Positions 27,345 through 35,728 of a DNA stretch of 64,000 nt are shown one piece after another. Each line of letters starts with the position of its first letter. Positions within the stretch are counted from its first letter, which is position 1. The stretch covers positions 1-64,000 of the forward strand of contig CAWEBF010000017.1 in NCBI GenBank assembly GCA_963807235.1, given 5' to 3'. Under the pieces are notes generated by a model. The model was not told the origin of the DNA, made no database searches, and was given only the letters and a program-made list of their open reading frames with translations. The position numbers and the translations under genes are program-made. Origin of the DNA: CAWEBF01 sp963807235 (GTDB lineage: Bacteria > Acidobacteriota > Vicinamibacteria > Vicinamibacterales > UBA2999).

Positions 27345-28243
27345 TCGTGGCCGTGCGCCTGCTGACCGCCTTGCTGCTGGCGGCAGCGGCCGGGGCGGGC
27401 GACGCGTCCCCGACCGCGGCCGGGGTCGGCAACTCGTCCCCGGCCGGTGCGCAATCTGCACCCGGCGCCACGCGGATCGTGTCGATCGTGCCGGCCGTCA
27501 CCGAGATGCTCTTTGCGGTCGGTGCCGGTGCACAGGTCGTCGCCGTCAGCAGCTTCGATCGATATCCTCCTGCGGTCGACAGCCTGCCTCGCGTCGGCGC
27601 GCTGCTGGATCCGGACACGGAGCGGATTCTTTCCTTGAAGCCCGACCTGGTGGTGGTCTACGGCTCGCAGACCGACCTGCTGGCGCAATTCAAGCGGGCC
27701 GGCATCCGTGCGTTTGCCTACCGTCATGGCGGGCTGTCCGAGACGTTCAATACCATGACCGCCATCGGCTCCGAAACCGGCCACAGCGCCGAGGCCGCCA
27801 AGGTCGTGGGCGACTTGCGAGCGCGGCTCGAGGGGATTCGCCGGCGCGTGGCGGGACGCCCAAGGCCGCGGACGCTGCTCCTCATCTCGCGTGAGCCGGG
27901 AACGCTGCGAGGTCTCTACGCCAGCGGCGGCGTCGGTTTTCTCCACGACCTGCTGGAGCTTGCCGGTGGTTCGAACGTCTTTGCCGACGTTCGGCAGGAA
28001 TCGGTGCAACCCTCGCAGGAGACGCTGCTCCGGATCAGGCCGGAGGTCATCGTGGAACTGCATCCGACCATGAACGACGTGGACCAGCAGGCGATTCGCC
28101 GTCTGTGGACGCCCCTGAGCTCCATACCTGCGGTGCAAAATCAGCGCATCCACGCGCTGCCTGGCGCAGCGATGGTGATCGCCGGCCCGAGGCTGGGAGA
28201 CGCCGCGGAGATGCTGTCGAGAGCAATCGCTCGCGGCATCTGA
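27320..28243 (+). CDS. btuF: cobalamin-binding periplasmic protein BtuF
   Basis: ATG 27320 lies inside the end of btuC (25-bp overlap). The signal peptide (VAVRLLTALLLAAAAGAG) is followed by a low-complexity Ala/Gly/Ser linker. Then comes the class III substrate-binding fold: RIVSIVPAVTEMLFAVGAGAQVVAVSSF, PRVGALLDPDTERILSLKPDLVV, and LAGGSNVFADV. It ends with a typical SBP helix. It would deliver B12 to BtuCD. The duplicated phrase around SPTAAGVGNSSPAGAQ suggests slippage in the linker. Confidence 0.9.
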   Translation: MAARSPRVIVAVRLLTALLLAAAAGAGDASPTAAGVGNSSPAGAQSAPGATRIVSIVPAVTEMLFAVGAGAQVVAVSSFDRYPPAVDSLPRVGALLDPDTERILSLKPDLVVVYGSQTDLLAQFKRAGIRAFAYRHGGLSETFNTMTAIGSETGHSAEAAKVVGDLRARLEGIRRRVAGRPRPRTLLLISREPGTLRGLYASGGVGFLHDLLELAGGSNVFADVRQESVQPSQETLLRIRPEVIVELHPTMNDVDQQAIRRLWTPLSSIPAVQNQRIHALPGAAMVIAGPRLGDAAEMLSRAIARGI

Positions 28244-28393
28244 TTCGGCTCAGTGTAGACGCCCCCCGGCGACGAAAGGTTCCCCGAGCGCCGACTTCGG
28301 CGTTCGAGCGGCGACCGGATTCGTCGCCAGACCAACCCGCGGATTCTTTCTTCGTCAGATCCCTGCACGGCCTCCGGCCGGTCGTCCGCAGAG

Positions 28394-28408
28394 GGGTCCC
28401 AAATTGCA
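28394..28408 (+). promoter_or_regulatory. sigma54-type -24/-12 element upstream of PEP-CTERM gene 1
   Basis: GG at 28394-28395, ten bases, then GC at 28406-28407 within TTGCA. The spacing matches the GG-N10-GC rule, and the -12 half is consensus. It lies 75 bp before ATG 28483. A near-identical element sits at the same distance before the paralogue. The -24 half is weak outside the GG, so conservation between copies is the main support. Confidence 0.5.
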
Positions 28409-28482
28409 GCTCATCCAGTCGGGTTTGTCGCGCCTCACTTCCAGGGCGGGGCTGAGTCACAGGAAATCTTGTAGGAGGCAGA

Positions 28483-29031
28483 ATGAAGAAAGCACTGTTC
28501 GCGGCACTGGCCGCCCTGGCAATCGCTGGGCCCGCCACGGCTGCACCAATCGTCTACGAGGGCACCTTGCACAACGTCACACCGGTCGCCGGTGTGAACA
28601 TGCAGGTCGCCGGGAGCCAGAACAACCCGGTCGGTGCGGACTACTGGCAGTTCCAGGCTAGCGCCGGCAGCGCCGTGACCGTGTTCGGCGACCGCCAGGC
28701 CGGACACTACGACATGTCGTTCTGGATCTTCTCGGGCCTGTTCGCCGACACGAACGACTTTGGTGGGTCGTTCGACGGCGGCGACGCAGCGTTCAGCGCG
28801 TTCGGCGACGATCAGGACGCGCCGAATATCGCCGGGCCCTTCGGCGACCCGCGCGTGGCCTTCATCGCACCGGTCACCGGTTGGTACACGGTCGCGGTGA
28901 CCAACTTCCTCAGCAACAACCAGCCGCCCAACCCGTACACGCTGGAAGCCCGCGGCGTTCCGGAGCCGATGACGCTGAGTCTGCTTGGTCTGGGTCTCGC
29001 GGCCGCCGGCGTGCGCCGCCGTCGCGCCTAG
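28483..29031 (+). CDS. PEP-CTERM secreted protein 1
   Basis: ATG 28483 follows a strong RBS (TAGGAGG). The 182-residue product has a signal peptide (KKALFAALAALAIAGPATAA) and a soluble domain with aromatic-rich strands (HYDMSFWIFSGLFADTNDFGGSF, GDPRVAFIAPVTGWYTVAVTNF). It ends with the PEP-CTERM sorting tail VPEPMTLSLLGLGLAAAGV and RRRRA. The tail should be processed by an exosortase, none of which is in the window. A paralogue follows directly. The function is unknown; such proteins are often linked to exopolysaccharide matrices. Confidence 0.9.
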   Translation: MKKALFAALAALAIAGPATAAPIVYEGTLHNVTPVAGVNMQVAGSQNNPVGADYWQFQASAGSAVTVFGDRQAGHYDMSFWIFSGLFADTNDFGGSFDGGDAAFSAFGDDQDAPNIAGPFGDPRVAFIAPVTGWYTVAVTNFLSNNQPPNPYTLEARGVPEPMTLSLLGLGLAAAGVRRRRA

Positions 29032-29052
29032 CTGAATACTTCACGTCTCCAA

Positions 29053-29080
29053 CCCTCCGGCCGCGCGAGCGGTCGGAGGG
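29053..29080 (+). terminator. terminator-like hairpin after PEP-CTERM gene 1
   Basis: The 11-12 bp stem is CCCTCCGGCCGC with GCGGTCGGAGGG (one G-T pair) and a GCGA loop. No T-tract follows (TCCAACTA), unlike the homologous hairpin after the paralogue. It may therefore be a weak or decayed terminator, or a 3' stability element. Confidence 0.55.
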
Positions 29081-29235
29081 TCCAACTAGGCTTCCCGGAA
29101 TCTTCCTCCGCCGACAAAAGGCGCTGCCACGGAAGACTTTGTCCTGACGATGTGTGCCCAAACATGTCGTCGTCACGCCAACAAAGGGTTCCAGCGCAAT
29201 ACCTTGCACGTTCGTCCCTCCAAGCGCAACCGTGC

Positions 29236-29250
29236 GGACCCAGAATTGCA
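29236..29250 (+). promoter_or_regulatory. sigma54-type -24/-12 element upstream of PEP-CTERM gene 2
   Basis: GG 29236-29237, N10, GC 29248-29249 within TTGCA. It is 73 bp before ATG 29322 and aligns with the element at 28394. The surrounding leader (ATCCAGGGCAGGCTGA) is conserved as well, as expected from tandem duplication. Confidence 0.5.
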
Positions 29251-29321
29251 TCGGCCGAGCCAGTTATTCGTGCCTGACATCCAGGGCAGGCTGAACTCAC
29301 GGTCAACATGCGGGAGGTTAC

Positions 29322-29883
29322 ATGAAGAAATCACTACTAGCGGCGATCGCCGCCCTGGCAGTCGCTGGCTCGGCCAACGCTGCGCCAATCACGTATCTGG
29401 GCACCCTTCAGCCGGCCACGCCCGTCCTCGAGGTCAACACGCAGGGCGCGGGCAATCAGAATGATCCGGTCGGCGCCGACTACTGGGGCTTCTACGCCGA
29501 CGCCGGCGATGCCATCACCGTCTTTGGCGACCGTATGGATGCGGACGGTCACTACGACATGTCGTTCTGGATTCTGTTCGGTCAGTTCGCTGACACGAAC
29601 GACTTTGGTGGCTCGTTCGACGCCGGCGATTCCTCGTTCGCCGCTTTCGGCGACGATCAGGATGCGCCAAACTTCCCCGGTCCCTTCGGCGACCCGCGCG
29701 TGGTGTTCATCGCGCCGTCCAGCGGGTTCTACACGATCGCGGTGACCAACTTCCTCAGCAGCGCCGGCCCGCCCAACTCCGTACCGGCTACAGGCCAATG
29801 GCGTCAACGTGCCGGAGCCGCTGACGCTCAGCCTGCTCGGCCTCGGTCTCGCGGCAGCCGCCGTGCGCCGTCGTCGCAGCTAA
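29322..29883 (+). CDS. PEP-CTERM secreted protein 2, one frameshift
   Basis: A tandem paralogue of the gene at 28483: signal peptide KKSLLAAIAALAVAGSANAA, then GHYDMSFWILFGQFADTNDFGGSF, DDQDAPN and FGDPRVVFIAP. A one-base slip near 29782 puts the tail in another frame, where it reads VPEPLTLSLLGLGLAAAAV and RRRRS before TAA 29881. The corrected length is about 186 aa, matching its twin. The matching leader, domain and tail indicate a recent gene duplication including the promoter. Confidence 0.87.
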
Positions 29884-29909
29884 CAGCTGAAGGTATCAAG
29901 TCTCTCCCG

Positions 29910-29941
29910 CCCCTGGCCGCGCAAGCGGTCAGGGGCTTTTT
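29910..29941 (+). terminator. Rho-independent terminator after PEP-CTERM gene 2
   Basis: The stem CCCCTGGCCGC pairs with GCGGTCAGGGG around a GCAA loop, followed by CTTTTTG. It is a good intrinsic terminator that ends the PEP-CTERM unit just before the convergent gene. Confidence 0.85.
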
Positions 29942-29950
29942 GCGTACGGG

Positions 29951-30328
29951 CTACCGGATGCGGCCGGTCGGGGGAGCGGTCAACCCGCGAGGCGTCAGGA
30001 ACCGGAGCATGTCCTGGTGTGTGGGTGCGGTGGAGGGCACCAGCCCGGTGTCGAGCTTGTCCTCTTTCGTCAGGAGGATGATCGGCGGAGCCGGCGCGTA
30101 GACGTCGATGAAATACCTGAGGTTCAGGCCGTCGCGCGTCTCACGCTCGGCCGATGCGCGCAGACGCCGCTGGATGCGTCCCAGATTCACGGGCAGCTGG
30201 TTGACATCCACCGCCACCGGCTGAGCCGCTGGAGCTGGAGCCACCCGGCTCGCGGGCTCCTGGGCTGCCGCCAGCGCGGTGAAGCCGAGCACGATCGCCG
30301 TCGAAACCGTGATCGAGGTGCTCTGCAT
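29951..30328 (-). CDS. small secreted protein of unknown function
   Basis: Start ATG 30328 is chosen because a signal peptide follows at once (ITVSTAIVLGFTALAAAQ). The mature part of about 100 aa is Pro/Ala-rich at first (VAPAPAAQPVAVDV), then LGRIQRRLRASAERETRDGLNLRYFIDVYAPAPPIILL. No known domain is recognised. The RIQRRL...YxIDVYA pattern suggests a short structured region. It is downstream of iscX, but a repeat element with a hairpin lies between, so it may be transcribed separately. Confidence 0.6.
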   Translation of the reverse strand: MQSTSITVSTAIVLGFTALAAAQEPASRVAPAPAAQPVAVDVNQLPVNLGRIQRRLRASAERETRDGLNLRYFIDVYAPAPPIILLTKEDKLDTGLVPSTAPTHQDMLRFLTPRGLTAPPTGRIR

Positions 30329-30362
30329 GAGTTTCCCCTTCAGACGCTTGGGGGAGCTGCCT

Positions 30363-30419
30363 GGCCGCGCGAAGCGCTGGCCCAAAAAGATACTGCGCAG
30401 CGAGGCGCAGCCTCGCTGC
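30363..30419 (-). repeat. bipartite stem-loop element, copy R1
   Basis: On the plus strand: a hairpin built on GCGCGAAGCGC (core 30363-30383), then CCAAAAAGATACTGC, then a perfect 10-bp stem GCAGCGAGGC/GCCTCGCTGC (30397-30406 with 30410-30419). The stop codon of iscX (minus strand) abuts the second stem. It matches copies at 50342, 54261 and 57132. On the minus strand the order is stem, T5 tract, GCTTCGC hairpin, then the next gene 35 nt later. Confidence 0.6.
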
Positions 30420-30623
30420 CTACTTATTGTCGTTCCATTCTTCGTACCAAGCCATCTGGATAGCCTCGAGCTTGGGCTCATTGGATGACTTGGGATCGTC
30501 GTCGAAACCGTCCAGCTGCATCACCTTCTCGCGGAGATCGGTGAACCGCACCGTCAACGGATCGACGGCCGGAAACTGCTCGAAAAGTGCGATGCCGATG
30601 TCCTCGGAGTCGGTCCATTTCAT
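30420..30623 (-). CDS. iscX: Fe-S assembly protein IscX
   Basis: The 67-residue acidic protein has the IscX/YfhJ pattern: KWTDSEDIGIALFEQFPAVDPLTVRFTDL, here split as KWTDSEDIGIALFEQF and DPLTVRFTDLREKV, then LDGFDDDP and AIQMAWYEEW. IscX binds IscS and iron and tunes cluster assembly. It is the last gene of the isc operon, and its start overlaps the fdx stop (ATGA). Confidence 0.93.
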   Translation of the reverse strand: MKWTDSEDIGIALFEQFPAVDPLTVRFTDLREKVMQLDGFDDDPKSSNEPKLEAIQMAWYEEWNDNK

Positions 30624-31027
30624 GGTCGAGCCTCCGTCTTCTCGTCCTTGGCGTCCGACTTCCCGAGCTGGATGGCTCCGCCTTCCTGAACGTAGTTGCG
30701 CGTGTACATCGGGAATTCCACCACCACATCACCCTTGATGATGGCCTGACAGCCCAGCCGCGACGAGGTGGTCAGGTCCCACGCCGTATCGAGCCGGTCC
30801 GCCTCGTTGTCCTCCATGTCGCTGAGGTTGGCCATCCCTTCCTTGACGATGAGGTGGCACGTGGTGCACGCGCAGCTGCCGCCGCATGCGTGCTCGAGCG
30901 GCACGTTGCAGTTCATCGCCAGGTCGAGGAACGACTCGGGCAGCCCGTGGTGCTGGTATTCCAGCTTGCCGTGCTCGAACTCGACCGTGGTCTTCTGACC
31001 GTCCTTGATGAAAGTGACCTTGGGCAT
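30620..31027 (-). CDS. fdx: [2Fe-2S] ferredoxin of the ISC system
   Basis: A 135-residue adrenodoxin-type ferredoxin starting at 31027 (MPKVTF). The cluster Cys pattern is HACGGSCACTTCHLIV (CX5CX2C) and a later RLGCQAIIKGD. It supplies electrons to IscU/IscS during cluster formation. The C-terminus (GGAIQLGKSDAKDEKTEARP) is longer than in E. coli Fdx. Confidence 0.93.
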   Translation of the reverse strand: MPKVTFIKDGQKTTVEFEHGKLEYQHHGLPESFLDLAMNCNVPLEHACGGSCACTTCHLIVKEGMANLSDMEDNEADRLDTAWDLTTSSRLGCQAIIKGDVVVEFPMYTRNYVQEGGAIQLGKSDAKDEKTEARP

Positions 31028-31050
31028 CAGCCTCTCGTTTTTGTCGTCCC

Positions 31051-32913
31051 TTAAACGCTGTCCACGCTCTTGCCCGTCAAGGCCTGCTTGAGGCTGCGGT
31101 TCATCATCACCTCGGCCAGGTGCCGGGTGACGTCGTTGAGCGTGTGGGTCAGGCGGCCAATGGCGTCGCGATCGGTGCCGGCCATCGCCTGCTTCAGCTC
31201 CGCCAGCGCCCTGTCGATCGCCGCGCGTTCCGCGGCAGACACCTCGGCGCCGACCAGGGTCTCGAAGTCCGTCCGGCGCAGCGACTTCTCCGTGGCCTGG
31301 ACCACGGACTCGGCCTCGTTCCTGGCGTCGATCAGCAGCCGCGCGTCGAAGTCGGCCTCGGCATGCTCGAACGACTCGATCAGCATGCGCTCCACTTCCT
31401 CGTCGGTCAGACCGTAGGACGGCGTGACGTCGATCGCCTGCTCGACTCCCGTCCGCAGCTCGCGCGCGGCCACGCTCAAGATGCCGTTGGCGTCGATCTG
31501 GAACCGCACCTCGATGCGCGGCAGCCCGGCCGGCATCGGGGGAATGCCCCTGAGCCGGAACCGCGCCAGAGACCGGCAATCGGCCGCCAGCTCGCGTTCG
31601 CCCTGGAGGACGTGGACGTCCACGGCCGTCTGGTTGTCCACGCCGGTCGTGAACATCTCGCGGCCGCTCGCGGGAATGGTGGAGTTGCGCAGGATGATCT
31701 TCGACGTCACCCCTCCCAGCGTCTCAATGCCGAGCGACAGCGGCGTGACGTCGAGGAGCAGCATCTCGCGACGGCCGCTGATGAGAATGTCGGCCTGCAC
31801 GGCGGCGCCCACTGCCACGACTTCGTCGGGGTTGACGTCGCTGTGCGGCTTGCGCCCGAAGAGCTCCTCGACGCGGCGTCTGACCAGCGGCACCCGCGTG
31901 GACCCGCCCACCAGCACCACCTCGTCAATCTGCCGTGGTGACAAGCTGGCGTCGGCGAGCGCCTGCTGCGCGGTGGTCACCGTGCGATCGACGAGCGGCG
32001 CGATCAGCCGCTCGAACTCCGCACGCGCGACGCGCCGCCTGTAGCCCGCCGGCAGGCCGTCCGCCGGCTCCACAAGGATATCGGCGGCATCGCCGTCCGA
32101 GAGATCCCACTTGGCTTGAATCACGGCCTTGCGAATCGCCTGGATGGTGCCGATCGGCAGAGAGGACGACAGGCCCGCGGTGCGCAGCTCGGTCAACACC
32201 AGCCCCAGCAGCGACAGGTCGATGTCGTCGCCGCCGAGGTGCGTATCACCACCGGTGGCAAGCACCTGGAACACGCCGTCCTCGACCCGCAGGATCGAAA
32301 TGTCGAAAGTGCCGCCGCCCAGGTCGTACACGGCGATGATGCCGTGGTTGCGCGCGTCGAGACCATAGGCCAGCGACGCCGCGGTGGGCTCGTTGACGAT
32401 GCGGAGCACCTCGAGGCCGGCCAGGCGCCCCGCATCGCGCGTGGCGGTGCGCTGCGCGTCGTTGAAGTACGCGGGCACGGTGATCACCGCGCGGTCCACC
32501 TCGAAGTCGAACTCGCCTTCCTCGCGAAAATGCTCCTCGGCGCGCCGCTTCAGCTCCTTGAGCACGAAGGCCGAAATCTCCGGCGGCGTCAGGTCGCGCT
32601 CGCCGACGCCGATGCGCACGACGCCGCCCGGATCGCCGCTGACACGGAACGGCAGCAGCTGGCTCTCACCGCGCACGTCGTCGATGCCCCGCCCCATGAA
32701 GCGCTTCACGGAGTAGACCGTGCGGCCGGGATCGGTCAGCAGGCGCCGTTGCGCCTCGCGGCCGACGAACACCGTGCCATCGGCGGCGTACGAGACGACG
32801 GACGGTACCAGCGCGTCGCCGGAGCTGTCGCGAATGACGACGGGGGTGCCGTCCTTCACGTACGCCACCAGGCTGTTGGTGGTGCCGAGGTCGATGCCCA
32901 CCACCTTACCCAT
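31051..32913 (-). CDS. hscA: Hsp70-type chaperone HscA
   Basis: The 620-residue Hsp70 belongs to the Fe-S-specific subgroup. Its position in the operon and HscB upstream support that. ATPase motifs are VGIDLGTTNSLVAYV, VITVPAYFNDAQRTATRDAGRLAG, AVYDLGGGTFDISIL and DEVVLVGGSTRVPLV. The substrate domain contains LLLDVTPLSLGIETLGG. It helps transfer clusters from IscU to apo-proteins with HscB. Its start overlaps hscB by 8 bp. Confidence 0.94.
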   Translation of the reverse strand: MGKVVGIDLGTTNSLVAYVKDGTPVVIRDSSGDALVPSVVSYAADGTVFVGREAQRRLLTDPGRTVYSVKRFMGRGIDDVRGESQLLPFRVSGDPGGVVRIGVGERDLTPPEISAFVLKELKRRAEEHFREEGEFDFEVDRAVITVPAYFNDAQRTATRDAGRLAGLEVLRIVNEPTAASLAYGLDARNHGIIAVYDLGGGTFDISILRVEDGVFQVLATGGDTHLGGDDIDLSLLGLVLTELRTAGLSSSLPIGTIQAIRKAVIQAKWDLSDGDAADILVEPADGLPAGYRRRVARAEFERLIAPLVDRTVTTAQQALADASLSPRQIDEVVLVGGSTRVPLVRRRVEELFGRKPHSDVNPDEVVAVGAAVQADILISGRREMLLLDVTPLSLGIETLGGVTSKIILRNSTIPASGREMFTTGVDNQTAVDVHVLQGERELAADCRSLARFRLRGIPPMPAGLPRIEVRFQIDANGILSVAARELRTGVEQAIDVTPSYGLTDEEVERMLIESFEHAEADFDARLLIDARNEAESVVQATEKSLRRTDFETLVGAEVSAAERAAIDRALAELKQAMAGTDRDAIGRLTHTLNDVTRHLAEVMMNRSLKQALTGKSVDSV

Positions 32914-33631
32914 GGGCGGCAGCCTCCCGCTCGATGGTGGCCATCAGGTTGGTGATGTAGTTCCGCTCGAGCACGCACTCTCGCAGCGCGTCCAGGGTGG
33001 CGCGGCGTTCCTCGGCGGGGGCATCCGAGGCCAGGCTGTCCCAGCGCTCCGACAACTCGGCCACGCGCCGCTCGTGCTCGTCGCGCCGGGCCTGGATCGG
33101 ACGCGTGGCGGCATCGAGCCGCCCGCGCAGCTGCTCGGCGTCGGTCCCGCTCTCGCGCAGCTCGCGGATCTCGTCCAGCTGCTCGTTCAGCTCGAACACC
33201 TCTTCGAGCAGGCTGGGAGGCACGGTGGAATGAGCGCCATCGGCCGTGGCGGGAGACAGGCCTTCGATCGCCAGCAGATGCTCGATGCGTGAGACCGGGT
33301 TGCGCAGCGTCCGGAACGCGTCGTTGAGATACGACGACCGCTCCAGGCTGGCCAGACGCTCCGCCGGCGCCGCGTTGTAGAAGTAGTCGGGGTGAAACTT
33401 CCGGCTCAGCTCACGGAATCGGCGCTCGAGGTCCTGCGGGTCGAGGTTCAGCCGGCGAGGCACCCCCAGGAACGCGAAAAAGTCGCCGTGACGCCCGAGC
33501 GACAGAATCCGGCTGCACGACGGGCAGAAGTGCTCGTCCACCGGGGCGCCGGCGCCGCAGGTACGGCATTCGGCGGCGACCGATTCGGTCGGATTCGTTT
33601 CCGCGCGTACGACGATGGGCCGGGAGGTCAT
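32906..33631 (-). CDS. hscB: co-chaperone HscB with N-terminal zinc-finger-like motif
   Basis: The 241-residue J-domain protein has an N-terminal ECRTCGAGAPVDEHFCPSC (two CxxC pairs), a feature shared with eukaryotic HSC20 and many non-enteric HscB. The J-domain follows: DFFAFLGVPRRLNLD, FRELSRKFHPDYF (HPD motif) and SSYLNDAFRTLRNPVSRIEHLL. A helical C-terminal IscU-binding domain completes it. It stimulates HscA ATPase and delivers IscU. Confidence 0.93.
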   Translation of the reverse strand: MTSRPIVVRAETNPTESVAAECRTCGAGAPVDEHFCPSCSRILSLGRHGDFFAFLGVPRRLNLDPQDLERRFRELSRKFHPDYFYNAAPAERLASLERSSYLNDAFRTLRNPVSRIEHLLAIEGLSPATADGAHSTVPPSLLEEVFELNEQLDEIRELRESGTDAEQLRGRLDAATRPIQARRDEHERRVAELSERWDSLASDAPAEERRATLDALRECVLERNYITNLMATIEREAAAHG

Positions 33632-33660
33632 GATCGTGCGCCTGTGTTGGGGGAGGGCCT

Positions 33661-33984
33661 TCAGGCCCCGAACGAACTACCGCACCCGCAGGACTGCTTG
33701 GCGTTCGGGTTGCTGAAGACGAACCCCTGCGACAGCAGCTCGGTGTCGTAGTCGAGCGTCGTGCCCTTCAGGAACAGGTAGCTCTTCTTGTCCACGAAAA
33801 TCTTGGCGCCGTGGCCCTCGAAGACCTCGTCGCCCAGACGCGGCTCGCGCTCCCACGCGAAGGTGTAGCTGAGCCCCGAACATCCACCCCCCTTCACGCC
33901 GACGCGGAGCCCCCCATCCGTGATGCCCTGCTTGGCCATCAGCGAGTGGATCTTCCGCGCGGCCGTGTCGGTGATCTGGATCAT
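33661..33984 (-). CDS. iscA: A-type Fe-S carrier IscA
   Basis: The 107-residue HesB/IscA protein has the three ligand cysteines: GGGCSGLSY and the C-terminal KQSCGCGSSF (CxC). ATG 33984 starts IQITDTAARKI. It accepts and passes clusters or iron. It sits between iscU and hscB, as in the enterobacterial operon. Confidence 0.95.
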   Translation of the reverse strand: MIQITDTAARKIHSLMAKQGITDGGLRVGVKGGGCSGLSYTFAWEREPRLGDEVFEGHGAKIFVDKKSYLFLKGTTLDYDTELLSQGFVFSNPNAKQSCGCGSSFGA

Positions 33985-33991
33985 CGAAGCA

Positions 33992-34420
33992 TCAGGCGGA
34001 GGGCTGCGCGGTGGCCGGCACCGACGCGTCCTTCGAGTCTCCCTGCTTCTTCTTGTAGTCGGCGATCGCCGCCTTGATTGCGTCCTCGGCGAGCACCGAG
34101 CAGTGAATCTTGACAGGGGGCAGCGACAGCTCGGCCACGATGTCGGTGTTCTTGATGGCCAGCGCCTGGTCCACCGTCTTGCCCTTGAGCCACTCGGTCG
34201 CCAGGCTCGAGCTGGCAATGGCCGACCCGCAGCCGAAGGTCTTGAACTTGGCGTCGTCGATGACGCCGGTGTCGGGGTTGACCTTCACCTGCAGCTTCAT
34301 CACGTCGCCGCACTCGGGGGCTCCCACGAGCCCCGTGCCCACGTTGGCGTCGTCCTTGGGGAGCGAGCCCACGTTGCGGGGATTCTCGTAGTGATCGATC
34401 ACCTTGTTCGAATAAGCCAT
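33992..34420 (-). CDS. iscU: Fe-S scaffold IscU
   Basis: The 142-residue scaffold keeps the three cluster cysteines and the HscA-binding motif: VGAPECGDVMKLQ, FKTFGCGSAIASSSLATEW, and LPPVKIHCSVLAEDAIK (LPPVK motif). The C-terminal tail (KKKQGDSKDASVPATAQPSA) is longer and less ordered than in E. coli. It receives sulfur from IscS, whose gene is directly upstream. Confidence 0.96.
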   Translation of the reverse strand: MAYSNKVIDHYENPRNVGSLPKDDANVGTGLVGAPECGDVMKLQVKVNPDTGVIDDAKFKTFGCGSAIASSSLATEWLKGKTVDQALAIKNTDIVAELSLPPVKIHCSVLAEDAIKAAIADYKKKQGDSKDASVPATAQPSA

Positions 34421-34461
34421 ATCAGTCTCCGGTCTTGTCGGAACAGCAGTTCCGGCCCGCT

Positions 34462-34489
34462 TTCTGAATTCTGAATTCTGAATTCTGAA
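34462..34489. repeat. tandem 7-mer, TTCTGAA x4
   Basis: Four perfect copies of TTCTGAA lie in the 87-bp gap between iscS and iscU. The tract is AT-rich against a GC-rich background. It could arise by slippage, and its copy number may vary between strains. No function is evident. Confidence 0.8.
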
Positions 34490-34507
34490 TTGGCCGTCCC
34501 CTCATTC

Positions 34508-35728
34508 CTAATGCGTTACCCATTGCATCGTGGACAGATCCACGCCTTCTTTCACCATCTCGTAGAGCGGCGACATCTCGCGCAGCCGCCTGACCACGCT
34601 GGTCAGCTTCTCCACGACGTAATTCACTTCTTCCTCGGTGCTCCACCGGCCCAACCCGAAGCGAATCGACGAGTGCGCCAGGTCGTCGCCTGCGCCCAGC
34701 GCCTTCAGCACGTAGGACGGCTCCAGGCTGGCCGAGGTGCATGCCGAGCCCGACGACACCGCGACGTCGTTGATGCCCATCAGGAGGGACTCGCCCTCGA
34801 CATACGCGAAGCTGATGTTCAGGTTGTGCGGCAGACGGTGCTCCATCGAGCCGTTGATGAAGATCTCGTCCAGGTTCGCGTGCAGCGCGGCGTTCAGCTT
34901 GTCTCGCAGGCCGCGCAGCCGCTCGGATTCCGTGGGCATCTCGGCCTTGGCGATCGCCGCCGCCTTGCCGAACCCGACGATCCCGGTGACGTTGAGCGTG
35001 CCCGATCGCATGCCCCGCTCGTGGCCGCCGCCGCTGATCTGCTCGGCCAGGAGCACCCGCGGATTGCGCCGGCGCACGTACAGCGCGCCCACGCCCTTCG
35101 GGCCGTACATCTTGTGCGCGCTGATCGACACCAGGTCCGCCTTGGTCTGGTTCACGTCGAAGGGCACCTTGCCGGCGACCTGCACCGCATCGGTGTGGAA
35201 CAGCACGCCCTTTTCCTTGGCGATCGCGCCGATCTCGGCCACGGGCTGCAGCACGCCGATCTCGTTGTTGGCCGCCATGATCGTGATGAGCACCGTCTTG
35301 TCGGTGATCGCGTCACGCAGCTCGTCGAGGTCGATGCGCCCGTCCTTCTGCACCGGCAGGTAAGTCACGCGCCCGCCCAGCTTTTCGAGCTTCTTGCACG
35401 TATCGATGACCGCCTTGTGCTCGGTCACGCAGGTGATGACGTGGTTGCCCTTCTCGCGGTACATCTCGGCCACGCCCTTGATCGCGAGGTTGTTCGCCTC
35501 GGTGGCGCCGCTCGTGAAGATGACCTCCTTGGCGCTGGCGCCAATCAGATCCGCGACGTGCTTGCGGGCCGCGTCCACCGCCTCTTCCGCCTCCCACCCG
35601 AACGCGTGGTTGCGGCTGGCCGGGTTGCCGAAGTGCTGCGTGAAGAACGGCACCATCGCTTCCACGACGCGTGGGTCCGCGGGCGTGGTGGCGTGGTAGT
35701 CCATGTAAATCGGCAACTTCAATGTCAT
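34508..35728 (-). CDS. iscS: cysteine desulfurase IscS
   Basis: The 406-residue PLP enzyme has IYMDYHATTPADPRV, FTSGATEANNLAIKG, TCVTEHKAVIDTC, DAVQVAGKVPFDV, the PLP lysine motif SISAHKMYGPKGVGAL, GGGHERGMRSGTLN, and the active-site Cys loop SSGSACTSASLEPSYVL. The extended Cys loop is typical of IscS rather than SufS. It supplies sulfur to IscU. The start overlaps the iscR stop by four bases. Confidence 0.96.
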   Translation of the reverse strand: MTLKLPIYMDYHATTPADPRVVEAMVPFFTQHFGNPASRNHAFGWEAEEAVDAARKHVADLIGASAKEVIFTSGATEANNLAIKGVAEMYREKGNHVITCVTEHKAVIDTCKKLEKLGGRVTYLPVQKDGRIDLDELRDAITDKTVLITIMAANNEIGVLQPVAEIGAIAKEKGVLFHTDAVQVAGKVPFDVNQTKADLVSISAHKMYGPKGVGALYVRRRNPRVLLAEQISGGGHERGMRSGTLNVTGIVGFGKAAAIAKAEMPTESERLRGLRDKLNAALHANLDEIFINGSMEHRLPHNLNISFAYVEGESLLMGINDVAVSSGSACTSASLEPSYVLKALGAGDDLAHSSIRFGLGRWSTEEEVNYVVEKLTSVVRRLREMSPLYEMVKEGVDLSTMQWVTH

